35,976 nucleotides of DNA, from NCBI GenBank assembly GCA_030378035.1, contig JAUCGI010000043.1:1-35976 (forward strand). Reading direction: 5' to 3'. Every line of letters begins with the position of its first letter. The stretch's first letter is position 1. A program made the position numbers and the translations under genes. This document shows positions 8,235 through 15,678 of this stretch, in pieces. Source of the DNA: Desulfobacterales bacterium HSG2 (GTDB lineage: Bacteria > Desulfobacterota > Desulfobacteria > Desulfobacterales > 4be13). The notes under the pieces were generated by a model. It did not search any database, was not told the origin of the DNA, and saw only the letters and a list, made by a program, of their open reading frames with translations.

Positions 8235-8456
8235 ATGTCTGATTCCGCAACAAATGCGTCTCACCCCGTTCGTTCCGGGGCGTGTGCTGCCGCATTTTCC
8301 GTCTCCCTGAGACTGACAGCGGCGATTCTTTTCATTCTGATCACGGGAATTTCCCCGTGCCGTGCCTCGGACATGCTTCCGCAGGAGGAGACCGGATACA
8401 TTGACCAGTCCGACGAGGACGAGATTTCCTTTTACGAGCTGGAGGAGCAGCTCATG
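8181..8456 (+). repeat. Shared leader/signal-peptide segment, copy 2
   Basis: This is the second copy of the 276-bp segment at 5581-5856. The coding part specifies the same signal peptide and acidic linker. Differences include G to A at 8197 and A to G at 8220. Confidence 0.93.
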
Positions 8457-10523
8457 ATCGCAACGAAAACCGGAATGACGATGGAAGAGGCGCCGTCCAT
8501 TGTCTCGGTGATCACGGCAAAGGAAATCAGAAACATGGGCGCCAGAAGTCTTGCGGATGTCTTTCGGACAATTCCCGGATTTGATGTCACCCACATGATT
8601 AATGTCCCATGTCATCAGCTCAACATACGCGGCATGGCATCGGTTACCAATTCCAAAAGCAAGGTCATGCTCAACGGACATTGGATGAATCCTGGCAACG
8701 GAGGCACCGGGTATTTTTTTGACCGCATACCGCTTGCCAACATCAGACAGATCGAAGTCATCCGCGGCCCCGGGTCGGCCCTTTACGGTGCGAGCGCCTT
8801 TCTGGGAGTCATCAACATCATCACCAAAGAGGGAGGTGACGAACCTTCCGAAATATCCGTGGAAGTGGGAAGCTATGACACTGTGAAGCCGTATGGCGAA
8901 TTGTCGTACAAAGACGATGATTTCAGAGCCTACCTGTATGCCGATTACCACAGAACGGACGGGTATGACGGAATCATCGGATCGGACATGACCGCGGACA
9001 TACCGGTATTGGCAAGCGCCGCTCCGGGAAAAATGACCGGTGACGGCGAACATTATACATTTCAGACATCTCTGAGCTATGAGGACTTCCGTTTTTCCGG
9101 TTTTCTCAGTAAGATGGACACCAACAACCCTGTGGGTATTGCCAGAGCATTGACTGATGAGGACGAAGTCGATATGATATATGCGTTCGGCGAACTCGGC
9201 TACACACTGCCGTTGGAAGACAGGGGACATCTGCTGATCAGAACCTACTATGATTATCAGAAATACAATCTGCTCTGGGAAGTCTTTCCGGAAGAGACCG
9301 CCGCCCTGCCCATGCATACCGGTTTTCCCGAAGGTGAGGGTCTTTATGGAAGTCCGAGGGCTAAAACTTCCACGTTTGGCGGAGAACTTACGGCAGATTA
9401 TGAAATTTTTTCGGGAATTCAGGTTGTGGGCGGCACCTTATGCGATTATTACAGGCAGTCTGATGTTTTATCTTATGCGAACTATAATATTACCGGGCAT
9501 GATCTTGAAGTTGACGGTGTTGTCTATCCTCCGTTTCCGTACCGGTATCTCGGGGGCTTGAAGAATATCTCGGAACAGGCGAACTTTAACGAGAATGCGG
9601 ACAGACTGACTACAGCCTTCTACGGACAGGGTGTTTTCGACCTGAAAGAACTGTTCGGGCTGGAAAAGGGCATCAGCAGTCTCTCCCTGACGGCGGGTCT
9701 CCGCCATGATGATTACGATGATGTGGGCTCGAGCACCAATCCCCGTTTCGGACTGGTCTGTGCCCCCACGGAAAAGCTTTACTTCAAGGCCCTGTACGGT
9801 ACGGCCTTCCGTGCTCCCAACTTCGGTGAGATGTATGTCAGAAACAACCCCGCTGTCACCGGCAACCCGGACATAAACCCGGAAGAGATTGCCACGACGG
9901 AAGGGCTTGTCGGGTATAATTTCACCCCTGACATCCGGGCCACCCTGACCTGGTTCGACACAAAGGCAAAAAACCTTACTGAAATAAAAGACAAGCTCTG
10001 GCAGAATGTCGGGAAGATGGAGGGGCGCGGTGCGGAAGGCGAAATCCGCCTCTCTTCCGACACCCACAAATACGCCTACTGCAATCTCACCTGGCAGGAT
10101 GTCAGAAACACGACGCACAAGACCATAACCTCGGCAGGCGGCCAGGTCTATACCCAGGATGACTTCGGGGTGGGTAGCATTCCGGAATTCTACGGGAATG
10201 TCGGTGTGAACTATGATTTCTTCGACGAGCATGTCATTGCGAATGTGTCTGTCAATTATGTGGGAAAGAGAGAGCGGAGCGGGGAGAGGACATGGGACGG
10301 CGAGACGCTTGTGATCAGGGATCAGCGTGATCCGGTGAGGGCCCGGACCCTGGTCAACACCTCACTGACTTTCAGGAATTTCACAAAGGGGATGGAATTT
10401 CAGTTCAGCGTTTTCAATCTGTTCGATGCGGACCACAGAGATCCCGATCCGCTCGGACAGATCGCAGATGACAAACCCGAGCCGGGAAGATGGTTCACGG
10501 GCAGGATTTCGTATTCATTCTGA
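8235..10523 (+). CDS. TonB-dependent outer-membrane receptor 2
   Basis: The start is set at ATG 8235 behind AAAGGAGGT, as in receptor 1; upstream in-frame codons back to 8010 cross the terminator and are not believed. The protein has 762 residues. It has the signal peptide and acidic linker nearly identical to receptor 1 (~1-74), then a divergent TonB-box region (LMIATKTG), and a plug domain with VITAKEIRNMGARSLADVFR, NIRGMASV and IRQIEVIRGPGSALYGASAF. The barrel shows the usual alternating strands, 'LKALYGTAFRAPNFGEMYV' and 'NPDINPEEIATTEG', and the protein ends GRISYSF with a terminal Phe. It is of the same class as receptor 1 but presumably takes a different ligand. It is followed within 10 bp by a possible unknown gene. 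Confidence 0.95.
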   Translation: MSDSATNASHPVRSGACAAAFSVSLRLTAAILFILITGISPCRASDMLPQEETGYIDQSDEDEISFYELEEQLMIATKTGMTMEEAPSIVSVITAKEIRNMGARSLADVFRTIPGFDVTHMINVPCHQLNIRGMASVTNSKSKVMLNGHWMNPGNGGTGYFFDRIPLANIRQIEVIRGPGSALYGASAFLGVINIITKEGGDEPSEISVEVGSYDTVKPYGELSYKDDDFRAYLYADYHRTDGYDGIIGSDMTADIPVLASAAPGKMTGDGEHYTFQTSLSYEDFRFSGFLSKMDTNNPVGIARALTDEDEVDMIYAFGELGYTLPLEDRGHLLIRTYYDYQKYNLLWEVFPEETAALPMHTGFPEGEGLYGSPRAKTSTFGGELTADYEIFSGIQVVGGTLCDYYRQSDVLSYANYNITGHDLEVDGVVYPPFPYRYLGGLKNISEQANFNENADRLTTAFYGQGVFDLKELFGLEKGISSLSLTAGLRHDDYDDVGSSTNPRFGLVCAPTEKLYFKALYGTAFRAPNFGEMYVRNNPAVTGNPDINPEEIATTEGLVGYNFTPDIRATLTWFDTKAKNLTEIKDKLWQNVGKMEGRGAEGEIRLSSDTHKYAYCNLTWQDVRNTTHKTITSAGGQVYTQDDFGVGSIPEFYGNVGVNYDFFDEHVIANVSVNYVGKRERSGERTWDGETLVIRDQRDPVRARTLVNTSLTFRNFTKGMEFQFSVFNLFDADHRDPDPLGQIADDKPEPGRWFTGRISYSF

Positions 10524-10530
10524 TGACAGG

Positions 10531-11088
10531 GTGCTGAAGGGGCGCATCTGCGAGCCGGGTGAAATAGTAACCGGGCTGAGATCAGATGAATACAAAAGCT
10601 GTTCTGTGGCAAAAGACAAAACTGAGAGCGGCCTGAGGCTGAAACTGTCATTGCTTGACAAGCCGGGTGACTGGGCCTGTCCGATCAGGCTTGTCATAAG
10701 AAAATATCTGAACATACGGGAGCATGAAGGCGGAATATATCAGAATGTGTTTAATCAGTTTGACAAGAGAACTGTTGCAAAGGCATTGGAAGATATAAGT
10801 AATTACCGGAAATCTGTTTCTTTGGAGTTGGTCAGAGATATTGCAGCTTTAAGTGAGGAACAGAAAGCGGAACTTGTTTCCGCGACTGACGAACAATATG
10901 CTTCCCTGACGGATGGCAGTGATTCTGAAATCACAGATATTCTGGCTGCAAAGAAAGAACTGTATAATTATATTATCAATCCAAGTTCACAAGTTGAAAA
11001 AGCACATACTCACTTTACGGATTGTATGAGAAAAGTATTGTCCGGGTTGGAGAGTATTTCTACGACAAAACTTTGTACCGGAGAATAG
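10531..11088 (+). CDS. Hypothetical protein upstream of toxin-antitoxin genes
   Basis: The frame stays open from inside receptor 2, but the most reasonable start is GTG 10531, eight bases after the receptor stop, giving 185 residues. An ATG at 10426 would lie wholly inside the receptor gene, and a TTG near 10652 is another option. The C-terminal two thirds are helical and charged (KALEDISNYRKSVSLELVRDIAALSEEQKAELVSATDEQYASL). I see no motif that names a family. It ends 13 bp before the UPF0175 gene, so cotranscription with the toxin-antitoxin pair is likely. It could be a third component or an unrelated remnant. Confidence 0.45.
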   Translation: MLKGRICEPGEIVTGLRSDEYKSCSVAKDKTESGLRLKLSLLDKPGDWACPIRLVIRKYLNIREHEGGIYQNVFNQFDKRTVAKALEDISNYRKSVSLELVRDIAALSEEQKAELVSATDEQYASLTDGSDSEITDILAAKKELYNYIINPSSQVEKAHTHFTDCMRKVLSGLESISTTKLCTGE

Positions 11089-11101
11089 GAGGAAAATTAT
11101 T

Positions 11102-11365
11102 ATGGAAGCAACTCGGATCACCTTTGAAATACCGCAGGGTATCTTGCAGACACTGAATCAGACTCAGAAAGAGTTTATATATCAGATGCGCCTTTTCACA
11201 GCACTTCAGTTGTTCAGAAATCACAAACTCTCATTCGGACAGGCGGCCGAACTGGCAGGCATGAGACGGCAGGATCTTCTGACTGAATTGGACAATCACG
11301 ACATTGACCTGATTGCTTATGATGCGTCCGAATTGGAAGAAGAACTTGAAAGGTTTGACTCATGA
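11102..11365 (+). CDS. UPF0175-family antitoxin
   Basis: The protein has 87 residues, starting at ATG 11102 behind TAGGAGGA. It opens with a short strand (ITFEIPQGIL) and then shows the UPF0175 signature: a helical region with FRNHKLSFGQAAELAGMRRQDLLTELDNHDIDLI, a HTH in which 'S.GqAAElAGms...F...L...gi' is conserved. Its stop overlaps the ATG of the next gene (ATGA), the arrangement typical of this family with DUF3368 toxins. By family knowledge it would neutralise the toxin and autoregulate the operon through its N-terminal DNA-binding part. Confidence 0.85.
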   Translation: MEATRITFEIPQGILQTLNQTQKEFIYQMRLFTALQLFRNHKLSFGQAAELAGMRRQDLLTELDNHDIDLIAYDASELEEELERFDS

Positions 11366-11838
11366 AAATCGTTGCCGACTCATCCCCTCTGATCGGATTT
11401 GCCATCTTGGACCGATTGGATTTGCTGACACTGATTTTCTCTGAAATTTACATTCCGCAAGCTGTCCTGGCCGAGGTTTCGATATGGAACAAACCGTATT
11501 CCCCTGAATTGAAAGCATTTTCAATGAACAGGCTGAAGTATGTCCGGGATAGGGTCAAAGTTCGGAAGCTGATGAATGACGTTGATTATGGGGAAGCCGA
11601 AGCGATTGCCCTATGTTTGGAAAACGGAATCAGAGACATTCTTTTGGACGATCCCAAAGGGCGGAAAATCGCCAGAAGCGAGAGATTATGCCCTATCGGC
11701 ACAATCGGCGTTCTGTTGGAGGCAAAAAAATCAGGCCATATCAGCCATATAAAGCCCTGTCTGGACAAACTGATTGCCAACAGAATCAGAATCGGAAAAA
11801 ATCTGTATCGGAAAGCCCTTGAATTGGTGAATGAGTAG
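11362..11838 (+). CDS. DUF3368-family PIN-like toxin
   Basis: The protein has 158 residues and overlaps the antitoxin by 4 bp. The N-terminal MKIVADSSPLIGFAILDRLDLL carries the PIN-type first acidic residue (D6), the middle has DYGEAEAIALCLE (acidic pair E and D), and ILLDDPKGRKIAR gives further acidic residues. This is the usual DUF3368 layout 'vv.DsSPLI.la', 'l..GE.eAi.la' and 'lliDd..gR..A'. The family is thought to be a metal-dependent RNase. Length and motifs are complete, so it is probably functional. Confidence 0.87.
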   Translation: MKIVADSSPLIGFAILDRLDLLTLIFSEIYIPQAVLAEVSIWNKPYSPELKAFSMNRLKYVRDRVKVRKLMNDVDYGEAEAIALCLENGIRDILLDDPKGRKIARSERLCPIGTIGVLLEAKKSGHISHIKPCLDKLIANRIRIGKNLYRKALELVNE

Positions 11839-11938
11839 ATTCGGGCATTGCGGAGTGTCTGAACCCTGATTCACCTGATTAAAGGATTGGCAGGATTCAC
11901 GGCAAAGAAGCCGATGCATCAATCCTATGTTAGTTCCC
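11839..11938. other. Start of intergenic region before family D insertion
   Basis: This stretch has no frame worth calling. It ends in half of the GTTCCCACGC..GCGTGGGAAC palindrome that has been split by the 101-bp element downstream. Confidence 0.4.
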
Positions 11939-11949
11939 ACGCGGAGCGT

Positions 11950-12050
11950 CACTGCCATTAAGTTAAGGAACACAGCAGCCCACTGAGGAAGATGTTATTT
12001 CAGGAACTTACGCATCCTTATCAGGCCGATCTGACTCTTAACTTAATGGC
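11950..12050. mobile_element. MITE-like element, family D (GCCATTAAGTTAAG ends) with 11-bp target duplication
   Basis: A 101-bp element ends in perfect 14-bp inverted repeats, GCCATTAAGTTAAG at 11954-11967 and CTTAACTTAATGGC at 12037-12050. It is flanked by ACGCGGAGCGT at 11939-11949 and 12051-12061. Removing the element and one flank copy restores the palindrome TTCCC-ACGCGGAGCGT-GGGAA, so it inserted into a REP-type repeat. A 10-12-bp duplication is known for IS4-type transposases, which makes mobilisation in trans by such an enzyme plausible. No coding capacity. Confidence 0.82.
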
Positions 12051-12112
12051 ACGCGGAGCGTGGGAACGAGAAAGAAAGAGCGTGGAAACAAGAAATGAAA
12101 GGAAAAAAAAAA

Positions 12113-13411
12113 ATGCTTAAACACAAGTTTTTTAAAGGATTATTTGTTCTCTTTGCCGTATTTTTCAGTATTCTGCCGACAGGATGCGAAAAAGCGGAAC
12201 CGGTCTTTAAATGTACGGACTCCGTTGGATGTGTCACCATCGCGCCGGATGAACCAATCCGGATCGGGATAATACAGGACCTGAGCGGCGGTGCAGCGGC
12301 TTACGGGACTGAGCAGGTCCGAATCATTGAACTTGCCGTGGCCGGACGGGGCGGCCGACTGCTTGGTCATCCCGTTGAATTACAAACGGAGGATGAACAA
12401 TGCACAGCAGAAGGCGGAAAGAACGCCGCATTGAAATTTGCCGCCCGCCCGCGGATGACAGCAATTATCGGAACCACCTGCTCCGGGGCCGCCGCCGCTG
12501 CTTCCGAAGTGATATCGGAAGCCGGACTGGTTATGATTTCGGGACTGAACAGCGCCGCTTCCCTGACATCAGCAGGCGGCAGACAGGGTGCCGACTGGCA
12601 TCCGGGTTACTTCCGTACCCGATATAACGATGCGGAACTGGGACGGACGCCGGCAATTTATGCGTTTCAGGAACTTAATGTGAGGAAAGTTGCGACAGTC
12701 AATCAGGGGGATACCTACACCCGGGGGCTTACAGATTTGTTTGAACAGGTATTCACAGACCTGGGAGGGCAAATTGTCTTCAGCGCCGTTGTTTACAAAG
12801 GAGACACGGATATGCGCCCCTTACTGACCGGGGTGGCGGATTCCGGAGCAGAGTTGATTTTCTTTCCGACCTACAGACCGGAGGGTGATTTTATCGTTCA
12901 GGAGGTCGCGAAGATGAAGGCGGATAATCTTTTAAAAGAGGGGATTATCCTTATGGGGTGTTCTGCTTTGCTGACAGATGACTTTATTAAAAAGGTGAAC
13001 ACAGATGGTACAGGCATGTATTTTGCCGGTTCGGCACCGGTGAAAGGTCCGGCTCATGACAAACTAATTTCCGAATACAGGGCAAAATACGGAGACCGCC
13101 CTTCTGCAACCGGGTATGATCATGGTTATGATGCGGCGAATATGCTCCTGGACGCCATAGAAAAAACAGCGGTGAGGGAAAAAGACGGGACATTGCACAT
13201 CGGCCGGGGCGCATTGCGTGAGACGATGTATAACATGACTGATTTCAAAGGGGTAACCGGGAACCTGAGTTGTGACAAGTTCGGCGACTGCGGAACGGCC
13301 GGGTTCAACATTATGCGGTTGGATGATCCGTCCGCAGGGATTGAGGGACTGACATCGAACGTGGTCTTTACATACACGCCGAATCAGCAGATAACTGAAA
13401 TAATCAAATGA
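12113..13411 (+). CDS. Branched-chain-amino-acid-type ABC substrate-binding lipoprotein
   Basis: The start is chosen at ATG 12113, behind AAAGGA; an in-frame ATG 12095 would add six residues (MKGKKK) and lacks a good site. About 432 residues. The signal sequence ends in a lipobox LPTGC, so the protein is a lipoprotein anchored after cleavage. The body matches the Peripla_BP_6 group: 'IRIGIIQDLSGGAAAYGTEQVRIIELAV', 'TAIIGTTCSGAAAAASEVISEAGLVMISG', 'RKVATVNQGDTYTRGLTDLFEQVFTDLGGQIV', 'GAELIFFPTYRPEGDFIVQEV' and 'GYDHGYDAANMLLDAI'. It would capture an amino acid or related small molecule. No permease or ATPase gene follows; instead a radical SAM gene overlaps its stop by 4 bp. Confidence 0.88.
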   Translation: MLKHKFFKGLFVLFAVFFSILPTGCEKAEPVFKCTDSVGCVTIAPDEPIRIGIIQDLSGGAAAYGTEQVRIIELAVAGRGGRLLGHPVELQTEDEQCTAEGGKNAALKFAARPRMTAIIGTTCSGAAAAASEVISEAGLVMISGLNSAASLTSAGGRQGADWHPGYFRTRYNDAELGRTPAIYAFQELNVRKVATVNQGDTYTRGLTDLFEQVFTDLGGQIVFSAVVYKGDTDMRPLLTGVADSGAELIFFPTYRPEGDFIVQEVAKMKADNLLKEGIILMGCSALLTDDFIKKVNTDGTGMYFAGSAPVKGPAHDKLISEYRAKYGDRPSATGYDHGYDAANMLLDAIEKTAVREKDGTLHIGRGALRETMYNMTDFKGVTGNLSCDKFGDCGTAGFNIMRLDDPSAGIEGLTSNVVFTYTPNQQITEIIK

Positions 13412-14685
13412 TAACAGCAATTGTGGCCAATCAGAAAGGCGAAATCTTCGACCTTGAAGGATACGCCGCGGTCGGCATGGCCGGCTCTTCCTTCACGCGT
13501 CTGACTATGGAGGAGACCCTGGCCATGCCTCACGGCGGAGAAATGATGTTCCTGCCCGATCGATCCCCTGTGCTGTTCAACATGGGTAGGGACAGATTTG
13601 AAACGGTTACGGAAAACCCGTACATCCCCGGCGAGCCCATATTCCCGGTTGCGGCTTTTAATTCGCCCGGATATGTGATTTCATATTCGAGCGCGTACAG
13701 GGAGAATGACGGCGCGGAGTATCTTCCCCTTTTTTCTTACGGTGCCGCGGGGTGGGAGAAGGGGAGATTCAGAACCGCCGTGATTCTTGTGGATAGCGAG
13801 AAACGCCAGGATCTGAGGCTGATGCGGCGGGAAGATGTGGCGGCCGGGGTGCGCAGAATGCGGAAAAAGATGCCTTCCAACCGACTGAGAGAACATCTTG
13901 AAAAATGCGCCCTGACTTACGGATGCCCCGCGGGAAAGAATTTCTTTCTGGGGAGGTACGAGGCACCGCTTCCGACTTCGGGGGCCTGCAATGCCAAGTG
14001 TCTGGGCTGCATATCTCTCCAGGACGGCGAAATCCCCAACAGCCAGGACCGGATTTCCTTTACCCCGTCGCCCGAGGAGATCGCAGAAGTGGCATTGGCG
14101 CATATCAAGAGGGTGAAAAAAAGCGTGGTCAGCTTCGGCCAGGGATGCGAAGGCGATCCGCTGCTGGCGGCCCATGTCATCGAGCCGGCCATACGCAGAA
14201 TCCGTTCCGAGACCGGACGCGGCACGATTAACATGAACACCAACGGGAGCAAACCTGATATCTTGGCGAAATTGTTCGACGCGGGCTTGGAGAGTATGCG
14301 TATCAGCATGAACAGCGTCAGAAAAGAATGCTATGACGCGTATTTCCGCCCCCGGGGATACGGATTCCAGGATGTGGTCGAAGGGATTGACATGGCGATC
14401 CGTCGGGGGAAATTTGTCTCGGTAAACTATCTGAACTGCCCGGGCTTCACAGACTCACCCGAAGAAGTTGACGCATTGACCGGCTTTATCAAAGATCATC
14501 CGATAAATATGATCCAGTGGCGCAATCTGAACTTTGATCCGGTCAGATATTGGAAAATCATGTCCGGTGTTGCCGCGCACGGGAAACCCGTGGGTATGAA
14601 GAATGTTCTCACGCGGATTCGCAAAGCGTTCCCAGGTTTGAGATATGGGTATTTTAATCCACCCAGAGAGAAGTTCCTGAGTTGA
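13408..14685 (+). CDS. Radical SAM protein, unknown reaction
   Basis: The protein has 425 residues, with ATG 13408 overlapping the previous stop (ATGA), so translation is probably coupled. The cluster-binding motif CNAKCLGC (CX3CX2C) lies at about residues 194-201, much further in than in compact radical SAM enzymes, after a ~190-residue N-terminal domain of unknown function with its own Cys residues (KCALTYGCPAG). After the motif come the glycine-rich FGQGCEGDPLL region (GGE-like), INMNTNGSKPDIL, MRISMNSVRKECYDAYFRP and VNYLNCPGFTDSPEEVD, which fit the (beta/alpha)6 barrel. It should bind a [4Fe-4S] cluster and SAM in the cytosol; the substrate cannot be read from sequence. Its coupling to an exported binding protein is unusual. 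Confidence 0.88.
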   Translation: MITAIVANQKGEIFDLEGYAAVGMAGSSFTRLTMEETLAMPHGGEMMFLPDRSPVLFNMGRDRFETVTENPYIPGEPIFPVAAFNSPGYVISYSSAYRENDGAEYLPLFSYGAAGWEKGRFRTAVILVDSEKRQDLRLMRREDVAAGVRRMRKKMPSNRLREHLEKCALTYGCPAGKNFFLGRYEAPLPTSGACNAKCLGCISLQDGEIPNSQDRISFTPSPEEIAEVALAHIKRVKKSVVSFGQGCEGDPLLAAHVIEPAIRRIRSETGRGTINMNTNGSKPDILAKLFDAGLESMRISMNSVRKECYDAYFRPRGYGFQDVVEGIDMAIRRGKFVSVNYLNCPGFTDSPEEVDALTGFIKDHPINMIQWRNLNFDPVRYWKIMSGVAAHGKPVGMKNVLTRIRKAFPGLRYGYFNPPREKFLS

Positions 14686-14731
14686 CGGCCCGCCATTCTG
14701 CCCGGCACGACAGGGGGATTTTTGTTCAAGA

Positions 14732-14917
14732 TCAGTCATCTTTAAACCGGATATTTCCCTTTTTGAATTCAATCAGATCGCTTTCTTTGAAAAGATATTT
14801 GTTTTTGGGTTTTGTCCAGTTAATCATCCTCCCGATTGCATATCTTCTCATTACAATATAAGTCACTCCCAGAAAATCGGCAGCCTCCTGCATCGTATAA
14901 ATTTTTTCCTCTCTCAT
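14732..14917 (-). CDS. Small excisionase/MerR-type helix-turn-helix protein
   Basis: The protein has 61 residues; ATG at 14917 lies behind AAGGAG. The sequence MREEKIYTMQEAADFLGVTYIVMRRYAIGRMINWTKPKNKYLFKESDLIEF follows the 'ytt.EaA..LgVs..tvrr.i..g.l.a.k....yrf...dL..f' pattern of excisionase-family DNA-binding proteins. It stands alone, with no integrase nearby, and its C-terminus is short. It could regulate neighbours or be the leftover of a mobile element. Confidence 0.8.
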   Translation of the reverse strand: MREEKIYTMQEAADFLGVTYIVMRRYAIGRMINWTKPKNKYLFKESDLIEFKKGNIRFKDD

Positions 14918-14953
14918 TTATAAAACTCCTTACATCCAGATTTTTTCAACATT

Positions 14954-15035
14954 TGTAGTTTCGGCGTTTAGGTGGCCGCGAACCGCCTAAAGGCGGGACT
15001 ACGAACTGAACCGCCTAAAGGCGGAACTACGAACT
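14954..15035. repeat. Dispersed palindrome GTAGTTCCGCCTTTAGGCGG, tandem partial copies
   Basis: Three arms of the repeat (CGTAGTT..CGCC..TTTAGG, CCGCCTAAAGGCGGGACTAC and CCGCCTAAAGGCGGAACTAC) lie head to tail and inverted just downstream of the metallophosphoesterase stop. Other copies are at 22538-22562 and 34587-34660. On the minus strand this would form hairpins at the 3' end of the phosphoesterase mRNA. Confidence 0.75.
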
Positions 15036-15037
15036 GT

Positions 15038-15676
15038 TTAAAGCATTTCTACTTTTATTTCTCGATTTGGATCAAACGTGATTATTGCGCCCGCGCCTGT
15101 CCGGCCCATACTACAGTTCACCACAAGCGTCTTTCCGACAAAGGCCGAGCCTCGCCGTTCATGAATATGGCCGCAGATCAGCAGCGCGGGCTGCCGCGTC
15201 AGAACAAGTTCATGCAGACGCCTGGATCCTGCATGAAACCTTCCGATCACTTCATCCAGCACTCTGTATGGCGGCGGATGGGCAAGCAGCACAGAATATC
15301 TTTTAACGAGCGGTTCAAGTTTTTTCATGACGCTCTGTTCTCTGAAACCTATCCGCGAGTGAAACGGGAGAGGAATTGTGCCGCTTACGCCTGTAAAACA
15401 GACCCCGTTCACGGCGACTTCTCTCAGGTGCAGAGAAGAGATATTCGGATATTCTTCCATCAGGCGATCCATTCCTGCCAGATCCGTGTTGCCGCGAATC
15501 GCCAGCACAGGAACGGGCATATCGTTCAACTGGGCGATGATCCGGGCAGAGCGGATACAACTGCTGATATCTCCGGCAATTACCAGCACATCCGGTTTAT
15601 GTTTGAATATATTGTTCCGGATCAGTGTGATCCGCTTCTTTCGACCGTGAATATCCGCCGTGGCATATATTCGCAT
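15038..15676 (-). CDS. Calcineurin-like metallophosphoesterase
   Basis: The protein has 212 residues; ATG 15676 is 2 bp beyond the stop of the upstream gene (15679), so both are cotranscribed. All family motifs are visible: ATADIHG at the N-terminus (DxH), IAGDIS (GD), RGNTD (GNxD variant of GNHD/E), LLAHPPPY and LICGHIHE (GHxH). These bind two metal ions for phosphoester hydrolysis. The small size fits the YfcE/MJ0936-like group. The physiological substrate is unknown. The neighbour with DNA-binding repeats may hint at nucleic-acid or nucleotide work, but that is inference. Confidence 0.9.
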   Translation of the reverse strand: MRIYATADIHGRKKRITLIRNNIFKHKPDVLVIAGDISSCIRSARIIAQLNDMPVPVLAIRGNTDLAGMDRLMEEYPNISSLHLREVAVNGVCFTGVSGTIPLPFHSRIGFREQSVMKKLEPLVKRYSVLLAHPPPYRVLDEVIGRFHAGSRRLHELVLTRQPALLICGHIHERRGSAFVGKTLVVNCSMGRTGAGAIITFDPNREIKVEML

Positions 15677-15678
15677 GG

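Noticed and set aside
8091..9317. Minus-strand 408-codon frame
   Set aside because: Opposite receptor 2; its similarity to the frame at 5317-6114 only reflects the duplicated 276-bp segment.
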